A DNA stretch of 64,000 nt from the NCBI GenBank assembly GCA_017304135.1, contig JAFLBB010000003.1, positions 1-64,000 on the forward strand. Direction: 5' to 3'. The stretch's first letter is position 1. Every line of letters begins with the position of its first letter. The translations under genes were made by a program, and so were the position numbers. Source of the stretch: Acidobacteriota bacterium. Lineage in GTDB: Bacteria; Acidobacteriota; Terriglobia; Bryobacterales; Bryobacteraceae. This document shows, in pieces, positions 20,529 through 29,249 of this stretch. The notes under the pieces were generated by a model, which was not told the origin of the DNA, ran no database searches, and saw only the letters and a list, made by a program, of their open reading frames with translations.

Positions 20529-20927
20529 TTATTTGCGGGCCGTGGTGCAGGTGTAGGGTCCGCGGCCGGGCGAGCCGGCCAGTTGCGCCTGGAGCCTGGC
20601 GTTTTCCAGCATCGGGTCCTTGTAGTAGGGGTCGTGGGCGAGAAAGATCTGGTCCATGGTGGTAAGCGTCTGGCGGCCGGCGACGCCGTCGATCGAAAGC
20701 CGGTGGTCGGTTTGAAACTGGCGCACGGTGCGCTCGGTTTCCGGCCCGAAGTTGCCGTCGCAATCGTTCTTCTTGCAGGAGTTGGGCATGGCATAGCCGA
20801 GATCGACGAGCGCTTCCTGCAGCACGCGCACACCCACGCTGATCTCTCCGCGGCGGAAAGGCGGCATGTTGTTGGCGGCGCTTTGCACGCGGGCCTGTTG
20901 GCGGAAGCGGGGGCACATGAGGGCCAT
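20529..20927 (-). CDS. Peptidoglycan-binding domain protein
   Basis: 132-residue protein made mainly of one PG_binding_1 module (about 25-95) with the motifs VLQEALVDLGY, CDGNFGPETERTVRQFQ and DGVAGRQTLTTMD. The domain binds peptidoglycan side chains. There is no signal peptide, which is unusual for a wall-binding protein; the N-terminus has two cysteines. AGGAG lies about 12 nt upstream of the ATG. The ALxxLGYxxPxS...DGxFGxET spacing resembles modules attached to extracellular contractile injection systems, from memory only. No other injection-system gene is present. Confidence 0.78.
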   Translation of the reverse strand: MALMCPRFRQQARVQSAANNMPPFRRGEISVGVRVLQEALVDLGYAMPNSCKKNDCDGNFGPETERTVRQFQTDHRLSIDGVAGRQTLTTMDQIFLAHDPYYKDPMLENARLQAQLAGSPGRGPYTCTTARK

Positions 20928-20991
20928 CGGATCATTGTCTCCTATTGCTAACGCGACAAGGTGCGGTCGAACGGCTCTCGGCGGGCGAGGC

Positions 20992-20997
20992 TATAAT
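20992..20997 (+). promoter_or_regulatory. Consensus -10 TATAAT six nt before the OmpA-like start
   Basis: A perfect TATAAT ends 6 nt before the ATG at 21004, so transcription would begin at or within a base or two of the start codon. No clear -35 is found at 16-18 nt. This supports 21004 as the start and a leaderless mRNA. Confidence 0.55.
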
Positions 20998-21003
20998 GCA
21001 CCC

Positions 21004-21822
21004 ATGCGAATTTCCAGCCTATTCGCCCTGGCCGCTGTGTGCCTGCCTCTGGCCGCGCAGCCGCATCCCAAAGATGTCCGCGGATCGTCGGATCACCCGC
21101 TATTCCCGAACCGGATGCCCGGCTATTCCCTCTCCAATTATCAGCAGCAGGGCTTCGCGGCCTACCGATTCCGCACGAAACCGCCGGCCTCGGTCGAAGG
21201 CCGCTATACGCGCATTCACTACTACTTGCTCGACCCCAAGGCTCATCCGGGCGGCCTCGCCATTCGCCGCAACTACGAAAACGCAATCAAGGCGGTGGGC
21301 GGGCAGGTGGTGTACAGCGACGACAACGTCAGCGTGATGAAGGCCGTCCGCAACGGCGCCGAGGTGTGGGCCGAGGTCCAGGCGTCCGGCAGCCACGCAG
21401 GCCGCTACTATTTCCTGCACATCGTGGAGAAGGAGGCCATGCAGCAGGTGATCACCGCCGACGCCATGGCAGCGGCGATCGATAAGGACGGCTTCATTGC
21501 CCTGGACATCCACTTCGCGACGGGAAAGGCGGAGATCCTGCCCGAGTCGCGGCCCATGGTCGATGAGATCGCGGCCATGCTCAAGAAGCGGTCCGCTCTG
21601 CGCGTGGGCGTGGAAGGACATACGGATAACACGGGCAACGCGGCGGCCAACCTGGCGCTCTCCAAGGCGCGCGCCCAGTCGGTGACGGCAGCGCTTACGG
21701 CGGCCGGCATTGCGGCGAACCGGCTCGATGCGGCGGGGTTCGGGCAGGAAAAACCGATTGCCGACAACCGCATCGAGGAAGGCCGCGCGAAGAACCGGCG
21801 CGTGGAGATCGTGAAAAAATAG
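21004..21822 (+). CDS. OmpA-family outer-membrane/peptidoglycan-linking protein
   Basis: 272-residue exported protein. A longer frame begins at 20866, but the ATG at 21004 starts a clean signal peptide (RISSLFALAAVCLPLAAQ) and has a consensus -10 just upstream. The N-terminal domain (about 20-155) has no recognised fold and contains a DUF4892-like KAVGGQVVYSDDN segment. The C-terminal OmpA domain (about 160-272) has LDIHFATGKAEI, GHTDNTG and AKNRRVEI, the residues that hold peptidoglycan. It probably anchors the outer membrane to the wall. Confidence 0.9.
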   Translation: MRISSLFALAAVCLPLAAQPHPKDVRGSSDHPLFPNRMPGYSLSNYQQQGFAAYRFRTKPPASVEGRYTRIHYYLLDPKAHPGGLAIRRNYENAIKAVGGQVVYSDDNVSVMKAVRNGAEVWAEVQASGSHAGRYYFLHIVEKEAMQQVITADAMAAAIDKDGFIALDIHFATGKAEILPESRPMVDEIAAMLKKRSALRVGVEGHTDNTGNAAANLALSKARAQSVTAALTAAGIAANRLDAAGFGQEKPIADNRIEEGRAKNRRVEIVKK

Positions 21823-21837
21823 GGGCCCAGCCCGGAT

Positions 21838-22000
21838 GTTTCGCCACGATCGCAGCAAGGAGCGAGGAGAGCCGTGCGAATGCAACGCGCGCGAAGGGTG
21901 CCGGACGCAGGCGTACGGGAACAGTACGTCGAGGACGGCATGCGAGCGCAACGCAGCAGTCGCGCGGTGATCACGCTCCGCAGCCGATGGCTGGTGAAAC
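21838..22000. repeat. 163-bp structured intergenic element with terminal inverted repeats
   Basis: The element fills the gap between two convergent genes. Its ends are GTTTCGCCA (21838-21846) and TGGTGAAAC (21992-22000), an inverted repeat with one G/T difference. Inside, GAGCCGTGCGAATGCAACGC (21869-21888) is repeated imperfectly at 21933-21954. A CGTAC/GTACG hairpin lies at about 21912-21928, and an 8-bp palindrome GTGATCAC at about 21967-21974. It does not encode a recognisable protein. It could be a REP/MITE-like repeat or a structured RNA. No second copy was seen in the window. Confidence 0.5.
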
Positions 22001-22007
22001 TTCCTCG

Positions 22008-23216
22008 CTAGAGCACGTCGGCAAACGTCGGGCGCAGTTTGCGATAGAGGTGCGCGCCAACGAACACGGCCAGTAGGCTGACGGCGTAGAGCAGGATCAT
22101 CATCTTCGGCGGCGGAACGAGCCCCTGCAACAGGAAGGCGCGCCAGCCGCGCACGAGGAGGTAGATCGGGTTCTTGCGGAAATACCAGTCAACGCCCGCC
22201 GGCAGCGATTCCTCGGGGTAACAGATGGGCGTGAGAAAGAACAGCAGGGTCAGGGCGAAGCCGATCATCTGGCCGAGGTCGCGCAGGTAGACGCCGAGCG
22301 CGCTCAGGGTCCAGGAGATGCCGAGGGTGAGCAGCAGTTGCGGGATGAGCAGGAACGGGATGAGCAGCGCCGTGGCCGGCAGGCTGCCTCGCAGCAACAG
22401 CAGCAGGGCGCATAGTAAAGCCAGCCCGATCATCTGCGTGACCATCGCCGACAGCACATGACTGACGTTTAACAATTCGACGGGAAAGACGAGCTTCTTG
22501 ACGAAATGGCGGTGTTCAAGCAGCGCCCCCGGCGCGCGGCCGACAGCTTCACTGAAGGCGAGCCAGGGAAGCATGCCGGCAAGGAAGTAGAGGGCGAACC
22601 CGGCCGTGCTCGGGTCGCCGGCAAAGCGCGCGCGGAGCACGACGCCAAAGACGAAAAGATAGGTGAGCATGAGCAGCATCGGATGGATCACCGCCCACAG
22701 CGCATCCCCGACGGAGCCGCGGAAACGCGCCGCCAGGTCGCGCCGGGCGAGCGACCAGGCGAGGCTCCTGTTGCGCCAGACGAGTAAGGCCATGGCCAGC
22801 GGAGGGCCAAGAATGTCGCGGCGCGCCAGTTCTCCCATGGTGGACTCGCGGCTGGCCAGCAGAAGAGGACCATCCGGTCCGATTTCGACATCCACCACCA
22901 GCGCCCGTCCTCCCTTGGTGTGAAGCCAGCCGCCGAGCGCGGGCACCAGGGGCGCGATAAACAGTCGATAGCGGCCGGCGAAGGAGGGCAATGGCCCTTC
23001 GAGCGAACATTGCCGCGCCGCGCCGGAGGGCATGTCCTCATCGAATGTGAGTGCGGGTCCGTCTTCGAGATAGCGGTGCGTTTCGCCGTCGGTCACCTGC
23101 CAGCCGAGTTGCGCGCCGCGCCAGTGGAACGCCGTATCGTTCACCAGGCGGAAGCGGACCGACAGCCGCCCATCGCCGGTAACGGCCACCTCGGGATTGT
23201 CGTAGTGGGCGCTCAT
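22008..23216 (-). CDS. ABC-2 type polysaccharide export permease with N-terminal beta domain
   Basis: 402-residue membrane protein. Residues about 150-400 form a Wzm/TagG-like ABC-2 permease with six predicted helices and the amphipathic entry LARRDLAARFRGS. It would export a lipid-linked glycan across the inner membrane. Residues 1-130 are an added soluble beta-rich domain (MSAHYDNPEVAV..., VRFRLVNDTAFHWRGAQLGWQV) that recalls the carbohydrate-binding C-terminal domain usually found on the ATPase partner Wzt. The partner ATPase is not in the window. It is the last gene of the glycosyltransferase operon, 17 nt after the GT-methyltransferase. Confidence 0.85.
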   Translation of the reverse strand: MSAHYDNPEVAVTGDGRLSVRFRLVNDTAFHWRGAQLGWQVTDGETHRYLEDGPALTFDEDMPSGAARQCSLEGPLPSFAGRYRLFIAPLVPALGGWLHTKGGRALVVDVEIGPDGPLLLASRESTMGELARRDILGPPLAMALLVWRNRSLAWSLARRDLAARFRGSVGDALWAVIHPMLLMLTYLFVFGVVLRARFAGDPSTAGFALYFLAGMLPWLAFSEAVGRAPGALLEHRHFVKKLVFPVELLNVSHVLSAMVTQMIGLALLCALLLLLRGSLPATALLIPFLLIPQLLLTLGISWTLSALGVYLRDLGQMIGFALTLLFFLTPICYPEESLPAGVDWYFRKNPIYLLVRGWRAFLLQGLVPPPKMMILLYAVSLLAVFVGAHLYRKLRPTFADVL

Positions 23217-23233
23217 AAGGGCGTGCGCGGCTC

Positions 23234-25192
23234 TTAACTATACAGCCAGGCGGGCCAGCGTGAACGCATGGGGCCTGACTTACGGCCCACGGCGTAGATG
23301 CCGTCGCCGCGCAGGTCATCGGGCATGCCGTAGCGCCGCAGCATGTTTTCCACCCACACGTGCTCAGGGCGGGGGATGTCCTTGAACTCGCCCGTCTCCA
23401 GGCGCACCATGTCGAACCCGGAATCGTGGAAGAGCAGGTAGATCTCGCGCGCCGTGTACTCGCGGTTGTGGCGGGCGTCGGTTTCCGAACCCGCCTCGGC
23501 CGGCTTGATATACGCGGGGAAAAAGCCGGGATGATAGCCGGCCAGCAGGGCGGCGATGGCGCGCAGCGAGCCGATGTTGGGCGTGGTGAGCACAAGGTGG
23601 CCGCCCGGCTTGAGGATGCGGTGGATCTCGGCCATCATGTGCATCGGGTCGGCGGTGAGGTGCTCCAGTAGTTCGCAACAGAGCACGGTATCGAAGTGCG
23701 CGCCGCCGTAAGGGAACGGATCATGCTCGGCGTCGAAGAGATCGACCTCGCACGTGAAGTGCTCGCCCTCGATCGAGACCGCCTCGCGGTGATCGGTCGT
23801 GCCCGCCGGGCCGTAATAGCAGCCGCGCACCTCGCCGTAGCCCAACTTCGTTTTGAGCGACGGCGTGATCTGCAGATACGCGCCCATCTCCAGGATGCGC
23901 TGATCGGGCCCACCGGCAGGCGTCATTTCGAGCGTCTTCACCAGCCGCGTGAGGTGAGTGTCGACGTACTCACGCGCCGAGGGTTCAGCCCAGCCCCGCA
24001 CATAGTCGCCGGGCACCTCGACCACCGCGGCCGGCGAGGGGGCGGCAGGCTGCACTTCCTGGCGCCACTCGCGCCCTTCGGCGACGGCCTCTAGAAATGA
24101 CGCATACAGCCGGGCGACGTGACTCCAGGAGCACTCCCGTTCCACCCACGCGCGGGCATGAGCGCCAAGCGAGCGCGCCAGGTCAGGCCGCGAAACCAGC
24201 AGGTTCAAACTCTCAAAGAGCGTGTCCTCTTCCGAAGCGTCGACCGGCACCTTGAGGCACACCTCATCCGGGAACTCGGCGAAGCTGCCGACATCGCTCA
24301 CAATGGCCGCCTTGCTCATTCCGAATGCGCGCAGCAACGTGCCTGAGGTTTCGCCCACCGTGGGGAAGCGCAGGTTGAGCACGACATCGCAGGCCGAAAG
24401 GTAGCCCTCAAACTCTTCGATCGTGGCGTAGCCAAAACGGCGCACGGCGCCTTGCAGGCCGAGGGCGCGGATCTGCGGATCAAGCGGAAACTCCGGGTGC
24501 TCCTCGCCCACCATCAGCAGCCGGGCTTCGGGCACGAGCCGCCGCAGGCGTGCGAAAGCGCGCAGCGATTGCGAGACGCGCTTGTAGGGCTTCATGTAAC
24601 CGAAGATGCCCACCAGCGGTTCGGCTTCGCCCAGCCCGAGCCGCGCGCGCCAGTTCATGCGCTCGATGGCGGGCATGGCGGCGCCGTGCGGGATGACGGC
24701 AAGCGGTCCCTGATACCCCGCCGCGCGGCACTGTTCGCCCACGTAGCGGCTATGAACAATGAGCCCGCGCGAGCGCTCCAGCACGCGGCGCAGCATGGGC
24801 ACGCCGTCGTAATCGGGCCCCACCTCCAGCGCGCGCACGCGTTCGGCGAAGGCCCGCGCGGGCTCGCCGCCATCGTAGGCGCAGGCAAGCACATAACCGT
24901 CCCAGTCCTTGCGGCGAATGGTCAGGTCGGTGATGAGGTGATGAAGGTTGGCTTCGTGCAGCACGACCACGCCGGGGTGGCGCAGCGCGGCTTCGTAGGC
25001 TTCAATGTGGTCGGCGTTGTTGCCGAGCTGGTAGAGCGCGACGTCGCCGGGAGCGGGCCCGGCGTAGGGCTTTCCCTCGCCCGCATGGGTCTCGATGCCC
25101 ACCAGCGGGCGAAGCTCGGCAAGCAGCATGGCCGAGTAATCGGCAATCCCGCTTTTAGCCGGCGGCAGCGGAGAAAAGAAGTCGACCCGCAT
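23234..25192 (-). CDS. GT4 glycosyltransferase fused to SAM-dependent methyltransferase
   Basis: 652-residue two-domain enzyme. Residues 1-375 form a GT4/GT-B glycosyltransferase, with PPAKSGIADYS at the N-terminus, a GYMKPYKRVSQ donor-site region and GETSGTLLRAFG near the catalytic Glu. A Pro/Ala linker (about 380-400) leads to a class I methyltransferase (about 405-640) with ILEMGAYLQITPS, CCELLEHLT and ILKPGGHLVLTTPN. It probably adds a sugar to a growing surface glycan and methylates it, perhaps as a chain cap. The methyltransferase motif I (EMGAYLQ) departs from the usual DxGxGxG. It begins 3 nt after the DUF3108 gene. Confidence 0.9.
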   Translation of the reverse strand: MRVDFFSPLPPAKSGIADYSAMLLAELRPLVGIETHAGEGKPYAGPAPGDVALYQLGNNADHIEAYEAALRHPGVVVLHEANLHHLITDLTIRRKDWDGYVLACAYDGGEPARAFAERVRALEVGPDYDGVPMLRRVLERSRGLIVHSRYVGEQCRAAGYQGPLAVIPHGAAMPAIERMNWRARLGLGEAEPLVGIFGYMKPYKRVSQSLRAFARLRRLVPEARLLMVGEEHPEFPLDPQIRALGLQGAVRRFGYATIEEFEGYLSACDVVLNLRFPTVGETSGTLLRAFGMSKAAIVSDVGSFAEFPDEVCLKVPVDASEEDTLFESLNLLVSRPDLARSLGAHARAWVERECSWSHVARLYASFLEAVAEGREWRQEVQPAAPSPAAVVEVPGDYVRGWAEPSAREYVDTHLTRLVKTLEMTPAGGPDQRILEMGAYLQITPSLKTKLGYGEVRGCYYGPAGTTDHREAVSIEGEHFTCEVDLFDAEHDPFPYGGAHFDTVLCCELLEHLTADPMHMMAEIHRILKPGGHLVLTTPNIGSLRAIAALLAGYHPGFFPAYIKPAEAGSETDARHNREYTAREIYLLFHDSGFDMVRLETGEFKDIPRPEHVWVENMLRRYGMPDDLRGDGIYAVGRKSGPMRSRWPAWLYS

Positions 25193-25195
25193 GGA

Positions 25196-25882
25196 CTAGG
25201 GAACCAGCTCCAGCCGGAATTGGCCCAGGGCCATGGTGACGCGCACCTGCAGCGGTGTGCGGGCGGCATCACGGGCAAACAGGATCTCAAACTCCGATTC
25301 CGAGGCCGGGCCTTTCACCTGGAAGCGGTAGCGGTCGGCTTCGCGCTCCGTGCCGCCGATGGTGAGCTTCTCGGTGCCGGCGGGCGTGGCCTTGGTTGTG
25401 TACTGCGCCCCGAACAGGAAACTCCGCGCCGGCTGCACGGTGGCCGGGGAACGCGCCGCGCTCAACTGGCGCCGGAACTGTTGCAGGAAGGCGAGCGCAT
25501 CATGAGCGCACGGCGGAACGGTGAGCGTGGACTTACCACCGCCTCCTCCGGTCTGGCGCGTCGCCGTGCCCGCGCGCACCGTGGTGGTCTCATCCGTTTT
25601 GCGCAGGGCGAAGGTGAGCTTCTTTTCAAACTTCCGCGTGCATCCCTTGCCATCCATCAGTGAACGGAACTCGCCCGTGACGGGAATGCCGGGAAAACTG
25701 GCGTCGAGCAACAGCATGGCGGTAAGCACCGCTTCGGGCTTGGCGTTCACCTCGCCCGTGGTTTCCAGGCGCGCCGTGCCAAGGCTGACCCCGCTCGGCC
25801 AGATGATCTTGTATTGCAGCGTTTCCGCGCAAAGGCTTGCGCAACAGGCCGCAAGGAGCAGCACGCCGGCGCCGCGCCTCAC
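25196..25882 (-). CDS. DUF3108-like exported protein
   Basis: 228-residue periplasmic protein with a signal peptide (about 1-19, ending SLCA). The pattern YKIIWPSGVSLGTARLE followed by an all-beta body with regularly spaced charged strands matches the DUF3108 fold. The start is a GTG overlapping the TGA of the upstream glycosyltransferase (GTGA, 25879-25882), so it is coupled to the glycan operon. Its role there is unknown; export or outer-membrane maturation of the glycan would fit. Confidence 0.75.
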   Translation of the reverse strand: MRRGAGVLLLAACCASLCAETLQYKIIWPSGVSLGTARLETTGEVNAKPEAVLTAMLLLDASFPGIPVTGEFRSLMDGKGCTRKFEKKLTFALRKTDETTTVRAGTATRQTGGGGGKSTLTVPPCAHDALAFLQQFRRQLSAARSPATVQPARSFLFGAQYTTKATPAGTEKLTIGGTEREADRYRFQVKGPASESEFEILFARDAARTPLQVRVTMALGQFRLELVP

Positions 25883-27048
25883 GGCCGCGACACCGGGACG
25901 GCCTGCGCCGCCTCACGCCGCGATTTGCTCTTCGCAGTGCGGCACCCTTCGACAACGCCGCAATAGACCTCGATCGTGCGGGAGGCCGCCTCGCGCCACT
26001 GGAATTGCGCCGCCCGCTGCAGGCCCAGCCGCTCCATGCGCTGGCGCAGTTCAGCATCGGCGAGCACGTCACGCATCGCCCTGGCCATGGCGCCGATGTC
26101 GGAGGGCGGAAACAGGATGGCCGCGCCGTTGGCCACCTCGGCCGTCGCGCTGGCATCGGAACAGGCCACGGCCCGGCCGCAGGCCATCGCCTCGACAATG
26201 GGAATGCCGAAGCCTTCGTAGAAGCTGGGGAACACAAACAGGTCGCAGCCGCCGTAGAGATACAGCAGCGACTCGTCGGTGACGAATCCGGTGAAGTGGA
26301 TGCGCTCGCGCAGCGGCGAGCGGTCAGCACGGCTGCGCACCTGACCGGCATGCCAGTTGCCCTTTCCGGCCATTACCAGGTGATGCGGCAGGTCGGGGCG
26401 CTCGCGCATCAGGTCTTCAAACGCGGCGATGAGGCCTTCCTGGTTTTTGCGCGGCTGCAGATCGCCCACCGTGAGCAGATAGGGTCCGGGAATCGAGAAG
26501 CGGCGCTCCACCTCGGCCTGCGCCATCTCGCGCGACACGGAGCGGAAAAACGACGAAACGCCGTTGTGGACAACGTGAATTTTTTCCGCCGGCGTACCGT
26601 ACACACGCTGGATGGCGCGGGCGGAAAACTCGCTCGGGGTGAGGATCGCGGCGGCCATGCGGATCGTGCGCGGCACGGTGCGCTGAAGCTGGAACACACG
26701 CGCCGGGGGAAAGAAGTCGGGCCGCTCGACAAAGCTCACGTCGTGCACGCTCACCACCATCGGCACGGGCGAGAAGAGCGGGCCGGTGTATTGAATGTGG
26801 AGCAGGTCCGGCTGGTCGCGCAGCAGGTGGCGGCGTAGATCGAAACCAAGGCGCTTAAACGGATTGCGTGACACGATGCGGCACTGGATGCGTGGATCGA
26901 GTTGTGCCTCGGCGCCGGGCTCGGAGACATAGGCGATCCACTCGTGCCCGGAGTCGAGCGCGGCGGCCTCGTTCAATAAACTGCGGATGTAAACTTCGTT
27001 GCCCGTGAGTTTGCGCCCGACAGCGTGTGCATCGACGGAAATGCGCAT
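25879..27048 (-). CDS. GT4 family glycosyltransferase
   Basis: 389-residue GT-B fold glycosyltransferase. RISVDAHAVGRKLTGNEVYIRSL is a typical acceptor-side N-terminus, and FPSFYEGFGIPIVEAMACG carries the E-x7-E motif that binds the nucleotide-sugar. TVGDLQPRKNQEGLI is the linker strand of the donor domain. It resembles mannosyl- or rhamnosyl-transferases of the GT4 family. An upstream ATG at 27066 adds six residues; the ATG at 27048 fits the family start better. It follows the previous transferase after 82 nt, the largest gap in the operon, where a TATACT box lies. Confidence 0.9.
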   Translation of the reverse strand: MRISVDAHAVGRKLTGNEVYIRSLLNEAAALDSGHEWIAYVSEPGAEAQLDPRIQCRIVSRNPFKRLGFDLRRHLLRDQPDLLHIQYTGPLFSPVPMVVSVHDVSFVERPDFFPPARVFQLQRTVPRTIRMAAAILTPSEFSARAIQRVYGTPAEKIHVVHNGVSSFFRSVSREMAQAEVERRFSIPGPYLLTVGDLQPRKNQEGLIAAFEDLMRERPDLPHHLVMAGKGNWHAGQVRSRADRSPLRERIHFTGFVTDESLLYLYGGCDLFVFPSFYEGFGIPIVEAMACGRAVACSDASATAEVANGAAILFPPSDIGAMARAMRDVLADAELRQRMERLGLQRAAQFQWREAASRTIEVYCGVVEGCRTAKSKSRREAAQAVPVSRP

Positions 27049-27123
27049 GCAATCTGTTCTCGCCATGCGTACTAAGACCTATCCACCACCCAACTTCAGG
27101 ACACAGTCGCGCACAGTCTCTCT

Positions 27124-27129
27124 AGTATA
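27124..27129 (-). promoter_or_regulatory. -10-like TATACT inside the glycan operon
   Basis: Minus-strand TATACT lies in the 82-nt gap upstream of the 27048 transferase, with a poor TTCTGA at 18 nt. It could provide an internal promoter for the distal four genes. Confidence 0.3.
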
Positions 27130-27130
27130 G

Positions 27131-28321
27131 TCACATCCCCAGCCCGGTCAGAACCCTACCGGCTGACTCCCATGTAAAAGATTCCTCATAGAATTTTCGG
27201 CCGCCGGCGGCAAGCGCGGCGGCCTCCCGCGGGGCGTCGAGAAGGCGAAGAACGGCAGCGGCGAATTCCTCTGGGGTGGATGCCAGCGCCAGCGGCAGCG
27301 TCTCCGCCCGGCCCAGTCCCTCCGCACCCAGCGGCGTGGAGACCACCGGCGTTCCGGCGGCCCAGGCTTCGAGGATCTTCAAGCGCGTGCCCGATCCGCT
27401 CAACAGCGGCACCACCGCCACGGCGGCCCGCGCCAGTTCCCCCAGGGCGTCTTCCACCATGCCCGTGAAGCGCACACCGCGCGCCCCCGCCAGCAACGGC
27501 CGCACGGCATGCTCATTCTTGCCCACCAGCAGCCACTCGGCCTCCGGGCGGGCGCGCCGGATGAGCGGCCAGATGTCGCGGCCAAACCAGCGCACGGCTT
27601 GCACGTTGGGATGGTACTCCATGTTGCCGCTAAAGACGACGACGGGCGGACGCGTACTATAAGGCGCCGCGGCCGGATAGAGTGGAATCGTGTTCGGGTA
27701 GACGGCGGTGCGGGCCGCCGGCAGCAAAGCGGCATCCGCAAGCGACGGCGCTAGGACGAGATCGAAACGGGGCAGCCAGGCCGCTTCGAGAGATTCATAG
27801 GCGCGGGCGAAGCGGCCATGCGCCCAGCGCAGCGCCCCACCCTCGACCGCGCCGTAGCGGCGGTGCAGGGCAGACTCCACGTTGTGCAGATCGAGCACGA
27901 CGCGCCGCGCGGCGGGACGGAGAATGCGCTCATAGTGGGCGCACCAGAAATGCTCCACCACGGCGAGGTCGTAGGAGTGGCCACTGACGAATTCCGCCAC
28001 CTCGCGGTCAAAGCCGTGGAAACGGTCCCACAACGGCGGCACTGCGCGCAGCAGACGCAGAGCGTTGCGGCCCAGCCGCGCGGCGACCGTGCGGGCATGG
28101 TGAGGCAGCGTGATGACGGCGGTGCGGACGGCCAAACCCGGCGGCAGCACCGCGGCCGGGTCCCCCGCGGCAGGTTCGCGAAAGAGCAGCACGTCGAGTT
28201 CGTAGCGCTGGGCGAGGGAGTGCAGCATGGAGGCCGTGCGCAACGCTCCGCCCCCCCACAGCGGGTAAGGGGCTTCCGGCGACAGGACGAGGGCGCGCGG
28301 CCTAGCCATGGGCCGATCCAT
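27131..28321 (-). CDS. GT4 family glycosyltransferase
   Basis: 396-residue glycosyltransferase. The open frame extends to 28597, but that part is antisense-like shadow of the neighbouring transferase. The ATG at 28321 has GAGGAGG about 12 nt upstream and gives a MDRPMARPRALVLSPEAPYPLWGGG start; an ATG at 28309 is the alternative. The donor domain contains FSGNMEYHPNVQAVRWF and GSGTRLKILEAWAAGTPVVSTPLGAEGL, typical of exopolysaccharide GT4 enzymes related to the Stp1/EpsH-associated sugar transferases. It overlaps the upstream transferase gene by 20 nt. The acceptor and donor are unknown. Confidence 0.88.
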   Translation of the reverse strand: MDRPMARPRALVLSPEAPYPLWGGGALRTASMLHSLAQRYELDVLLFREPAAGDPAAVLPPGLAVRTAVITLPHHARTVAARLGRNALRLLRAVPPLWDRFHGFDREVAEFVSGHSYDLAVVEHFWCAHYERILRPAARRVVLDLHNVESALHRRYGAVEGGALRWAHGRFARAYESLEAAWLPRFDLVLAPSLADAALLPAARTAVYPNTIPLYPAAAPYSTRPPVVVFSGNMEYHPNVQAVRWFGRDIWPLIRRARPEAEWLLVGKNEHAVRPLLAGARGVRFTGMVEDALGELARAAVAVVPLLSGSGTRLKILEAWAAGTPVVSTPLGAEGLGRAETLPLALASTPEEFAAAVLRLLDAPREAAALAAGGRKFYEESFTWESAGRVLTGLGM

Positions 28322-29249
28322 GACGGCGCTGCGCCTCCTCATAAACAGCGTGGGTGAGCCGTGCCGTGCGCTCCCAGGTGAAGGCGCGGGCGTGGCGGAG
28401 TCCGGCTTCGGCCATCGCGGACGCACGCTCCGACGATGCCAGCAGCGCTTGGAGCGCACCCCGCCAGGCGGCGATGTCACCGGCGTCGATGTGCTCGGCC
28501 GCCCCGCCGCACACCTCCACCAGCGCCGCATCTCGCGCGGCCAGCACGGGTGTGCCGCAGGCCATCGCTTCCAGCGCCGGCAGTCCGAAGCCTTCATACA
28601 ACGAGGGCATCAACAGCGCCCGGGCGCGTGTGTAGAGTGAAGCCAACTCGGCGTCGGTCACATCGCGATCAACAATGCGCAGCGGGGCGATGCCTTCGGC
28701 GGCGCGGCGGGCCGTCTCCAGGTTCTTGCGCGCGCCGGAGCCAACGGCAAGCACGAAGTCCTCCTTCCCTTCTGCGCCCGGAGTGAGAGCAACACCCAAC
28801 GGCGTCACACACACGCGGCCGGCGGGCAGCCGGAACTGCTCGATCACCTCACGGCGCACCGCCTCAGTCGGCGTAATGACGAGCGTGGCCAGGTTCAGCT
28901 TCAGCAGCCACGGCGTGCGGCGGCGGACGCGCCCGCTGGTGGCGGCGCGAAACTCGGCGCGCCACGGCGAGAGGTCGTGAACGGTCATCACGGCGGCGCA
29001 CACCGGCAGGTAGGGGACAGCGAAATCGGTGCCATGAAACACGGCGACGCGCTGCTCTCGCAGGGCCAGCGGCAAACCCACGCTCCACCACTGGCGTCGA
29101 AGCGGGCCGAGACTGGCATTCCGGTCAGTGAGCCCAACCACGCGGTCATCGGGATAGCAGGCGCGCAGGGCGGCCAGCAGTTGGGCCGTGTAGCGGGCGA
29201 TGCCGCCAGGGGCGGCGCTGAGCGGGGTCGTATCGAGGGCGACAATCAC
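28302..29249 (-). CDS. GT4 family glycosyltransferase
   Basis: 315-residue glycosyltransferase, slightly short for the family. The GTG at 29249 overlaps the epimerase TGA (GTGA, 29246-29249) and starts VIVALDTTPLSAAPGGIARYTAQLL, the proper N-terminal strand and glycine loop. The upstream ATG at 29300 would add 17 atypical residues. The donor domain has FVLAVGSGARKNLETA and PSLYEGFGLPALEAMACGTPVLAA with the E-x7-E motif. Its stop overlaps the next transferase start. It belongs to a coupled series of sugar transferases for one surface glycan. Confidence 0.88.
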   Translation of the reverse strand: MIVALDTTPLSAAPGGIARYTAQLLAALRACYPDDRVVGLTDRNASLGPLRRQWWSVGLPLALREQRVAVFHGTDFAVPYLPVCAAVMTVHDLSPWRAEFRAATSGRVRRRTPWLLKLNLATLVITPTEAVRREVIEQFRLPAGRVCVTPLGVALTPGAEGKEDFVLAVGSGARKNLETARRAAEGIAPLRIVDRDVTDAELASLYTRARALLMPSLYEGFGLPALEAMACGTPVLAARDAALVEVCGGAAEHIDAGDIAAWRGALQALLASSERASAMAEAGLRHARAFTWERTARLTHAVYEEAQRRHGSAHG

